Below are positions 7,051-8,630 of a stretch of 8,630 nucleotides of DNA, piece after piece. Where the stretch lies: assembly GCA_022839525.1 (NCBI GenBank), contig JALHET010000071.1, positions 1-8,630 on the forward strand, written 5' to 3'. Under the pieces are notes generated by a model. That model saw only the letters and a list, made by a program, of their open reading frames with translations, ran no database searches and was not told the DNA's origin. Made by a program: the position numbers and the translations under genes. Source of the stretch: Lentisphaerota bacterium (GTDB taxonomy: Bacteria; Verrucomicrobiota; Kiritimatiellia; RFP12; UBA1067). The first letter of the stretch is position 1, and each line of letters begins with the position of its first letter.

Positions 7051-8355
7051 TTACTTCTTCGGGGTAAGCCGTGCCTTGATCGGATTGCGCGCCTGCCAGG
7101 CACGCCAACCATACGGCTGTGTCCACGCCGCCTCATACTCGGGTTCGTTGCTGAGACGGTTTAACGCTTTTTTTGAGGACGTCACCGTGGCACGCACATA
7201 CAGGTCATCCGAGTCCAACGTGTATGACGATTCGAGTCCCTCATCGGTCTTGACCGACTTGCCGATCGCGTCCGAATAACGGATACCCGTTCGCGCCGGT
7301 TTCTTCTCTTTGGCCGGATCTTCAAACGTTTCCGTCGCGCGGTCAAAGCCCGCTTTCGTCGTTGTGAACCGGATCGTATACGTCACATCCTTTTCCGGGC
7401 TCACCCTGACCTTAAGCGTACCCGCCGTCTCATCAAACGTCACATCCTCCAGCGCCACGCCGGTGGACGCGTAAAAGTCGCCACGGTACATCGATTGCAA
7501 CAGCGCCCCCGCATCCAGACTTGCCGAGCGTACGCACACCCACCCTTCACCCGGTCTCGCGTTGCCCGTCGGGCTGGTGTAGTTGTGCGTATCATCGGAC
7601 GCGACCCCAAAGACAGGATCGTAGCCGTCCTCAACCCGAAAGGCGTTCACAATATCCCAGAACTTCTCCATCGAGTACCACGAACGGTGCGCCGGGAATG
7701 AATTGCCCCCGTCCACGTTGCACACCTCAAAGAAACGGACTTGCGGCAACGCAATCAAGACGTCGGGTTTGATGTCGAAATACGGCCAGGTCGGGTGGTT
7801 GAGCATAAACAACGTGTGCACATCCTGTTCGTCCCCCCATGCCCGCACGGCCGCCTCGACGCGCTGGAACGTCTCCGCCGGCGTGTCGCCATAGCGGTAC
7901 GGGATCGTCGCATGCACATTGATCACGTTCATGTGAACCTGCATCCCCTCGGCCACACCGTTCAGCTCATGTCCGGGGATCATAAGGAAAGAACCGGGAT
8001 CGTCAAAGACCTTCTTAAGCTCCCAAACCGTCTTAAGCCGAATGTAGTCTTTGCCGTTTTCTTTCTTCACCTCGGCGCTCGCCGGATGCCCCTTCACATA
8101 TGCGGCGGCAACCGCGCGGCTCAGCCGTTTCGAGCCGACTTCCAGCCAGACGTCCGTGTCCGTCTGCAAGATTGGGTGGTCGGACAGGCAGACAAACTGA
8201 TAGCCGTTGTCGCGATACCACTTCACCGCGTTCTCGGGAAAAACATTCCCGTCGCTCCACAGCGAGTGCATGTGGAGATTACCCCGATACCACTGCGAGG
8301 CCAGCGCCGCTTCCGCGATCACCGCAAACAGAACCGCAACAAACCTTGCCTGCAT
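7051..8355 (-). CDS. Secreted PHP-domain metallohydrolase (CehA/McbA-like)
   Basis: A 434-residue protein with a Sec signal (MQARF, hydrophobic core, cleavage after ALA at 17-19). The PHP metal site is visible: NLHMHSLWSDG (26-36) gives HxH and Asp; LSDHP (57-61) the second motif; PGHEL (127-131) a Glu/His; NVHA (146-149) a His; LNHPTWP (185-191) another His; and ASDDTHNY (252-259) the closing D-x-H. PHP proteins bind two or three metal ions and hydrolyse phosphoesters or, in CehA/McbA types, other esters. Residues ~300-434 are a beta-rich C-terminal region with no family I can name. The frame extends upstream to 8415, but the ATG at 8355 follows AAGGGG and starts directly at the signal peptide. 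It is the first gene of a likely operon with the downstream Gfo/Idh gene and is divergent from the TetR-like gene. The catalytic call is strong; the substrate is unknown. Confidence 0.9.
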   Translation of the reverse strand: MQARFVAVLFAVIAEAALASQWYRGNLHMHSLWSDGNVFPENAVKWYRDNGYQFVCLSDHPILQTDTDVWLEVGSKRLSRAVAAAYVKGHPASAEVKKENGKDYIRLKTVWELKKVFDDPGSFLMIPGHELNGVAEGMQVHMNVINVHATIPYRYGDTPAETFQRVEAAVRAWGDEQDVHTLFMLNHPTWPYFDIKPDVLIALPQVRFFEVCNVDGGNSFPAHRSWYSMEKFWDIVNAFRVEDGYDPVFGVASDDTHNYTSPTGNARPGEGWVCVRSASLDAGALLQSMYRGDFYASTGVALEDVTFDETAGTLKVRVSPEKDVTYTIRFTTTKAGFDRATETFEDPAKEKKPARTGIRYSDAIGKSVKTDEGLESSYTLDSDDLYVRATVTSSKKALNRLSNEPEYEAAWTQPYGWRAWQARNPIKARLTPKK

Positions 8356-8361
8356 CACCTT

Positions 8362-8367
8362 CCCCTT
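8362..8367 (-). promoter_or_regulatory. Ribosome binding site of the PHP gene
   Basis: The minus strand reads AAGGGG, the 6-base spacer AAGGTG and ATG at 8355. This selects the start at the signal peptide rather than the in-frame ATG at 8415 or the one at 8388. Confidence 0.65.
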
Positions 8368-8405
8368 ATGGAATGATGGACACCACATCAAAACAATTTG
8401 TAGTG

Positions 8406-8435
8406 AGTATGGCATATCCTTTCGGCATTTGTCAT
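8406..8435 (-). promoter_or_regulatory. Candidate promoter of the PHP-Gfo/Idh operon
   Basis: On the minus strand, ATGACA (8435-8430), an 18-bp spacer and CATACT (8411-8406) match the sigma70 consensus at 5 of 6 and 4 of 6 positions. The start point would be near 8399, giving a leader of about 44 bases. An imperfect inverted repeat covers the -35 (TTTCGGCAT at 8420-8428 and ATGCGAAA at 8434-8441, 5-base spacer). Confidence 0.4.
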
Positions 8436-8474
8436 GCGAAAAGTCGATTTCATCCGCGTATCACATCCTCATGC

Positions 8475-8503
8475 TTGACTGACTGCCCCGTTTGTTAAAC
8501 AAT
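8475..8503 (+). promoter_or_regulatory. Candidate promoter with overlapping palindrome, upstream of the TetR-like gene
   Basis: TTGACT (8475-8480), a 17-bp spacer and AACAAT (8498-8503) make a plausible promoter. The perfect 11-bp palindrome TTGTTAAACAA (8492-8502) overlaps the -10, where a repressor would block RNA polymerase. TetR proteins commonly bind palindromes near their own genes, so autoregulation is a reasonable guess. Confidence 0.4.
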
Positions 8504-8577
8504 AAACCATGGTGTGGTTCAGGTGGAGGAATTGCGAACTGCCGAACGCCACCGTTCCCGTCGTAACAGAGGTCTGA

Positions 8578-8630
8578 ATGGGTATCGTCATCGACCATGA
8601 GGCGCGCAGGCGCAGCATCATCGCCAAATC
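8578..8630 (+). CDS. N-terminus of a probable TetR/AcrR-family regulator (continues beyond window)
   Basis: Only 17 complete codons are visible, encoding MGIVIDHEARRRSIIAK. The pattern of a short N-terminus followed by a basic RRRxIIxK helix is how many TetR-family proteins begin, just before helix 1 of the helix-turn-helix domain. AGAGG (8568-8572) with a 5-base spacer before the ATG supports the start. The gene is divergent from the PHP gene and has a palindromic candidate operator 75 bp upstream. The evidence is thin because the DNA-binding domain is outside the window; another small helical regulator is possible. Confidence 0.55.
   Translation, partial: MGIVIDHEARRRSIIAK

Noticed and set aside
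1..8630. Search for defence systems, retrons, CRISPR or mobile elements
   Set aside because: No transposase, integrase, reverse transcriptase, Cas protein, terminal inverted repeats or spaced repeats could be seen; all coding space is accounted for by metabolic or regulatory genes.

Overview
The window looks like part of a chromosome or metagenomic contig from the PVC superphylum, with Kiritimatiellota, Lentisphaerota or a relative as the best guess. This is inferred from gene content: exported Gfo/Idh/MocA oxidoreductases with twin-arginine signals, a HEAT-repeat protein ending in a DUF1080 (3-keto-disaccharide hydrolase) domain, an exported PHP metallohydrolase, and a PAS-type AraC regulator. 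The DNA is GC-rich and almost fully coding. I see no tRNA, rRNA, CRISPR array, insertion sequence or phage gene.

Layout from left to right. (1) Positions 1-3098, minus strand: one uninterrupted frame that starts as a secreted HEAT-repeat/DUF1080 protein and, at about 531-545, switches in frame into the C-terminal half of glutaminyl-tRNA synthetase (GlnRS) before running off the left edge. (2) 3152-4492, minus: a Tat-exported Gfo/Idh/MocA oxidoreductase, 53 bp upstream of the HEAT/DUF1080 gene and probably co-transcribed with it. (3) 4686-5432, plus: an AraC-family regulator with an N-terminal PAS-like sensor, divergent from gene 2; its promoter lies so close to the ATG that the mRNA is probably leaderless. 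(4) 5552-6955, minus: a second Gfo/Idh/MocA protein with a Tat signal and a lipobox-like Cys. (5) 7051-8355, minus: a secreted PHP-domain metallohydrolase of CehA/McbA type, 95 bp upstream of gene 4. The gap holds a short tandem heptamer repeat. (6) 8578-8630, plus: the first 17 codons of what is probably a TetR-family regulator, divergent from gene 5, with a palindrome over its predicted promoter.

How the genes may work together: Gfo/Idh enzymes next to DUF1080 proteins fit the described 3-keto-glycoside route, in which a sugar is oxidised at C3 and the glycosidic bond is then cleaved by elimination/hydration. Every enzyme here carries an export signal, so the chemistry would take place outside the cytoplasm. 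The PHP protein could remove a phosphate or another ester. The AraC protein, lying between the two oxidoreductases, is the likely local regulator. The substrate cannot be read from the sequence.

The strongest anomaly is the DUF1080/GlnRS junction. It lies at a short stretch that plausibly fits both families, it removes the ends of both domains, and Arg and Gly codon choice changes across it. A chimeric clone, read or assembly, or a recent illegitimate recombination with foreign DNA, is more likely than a functional fusion protein.
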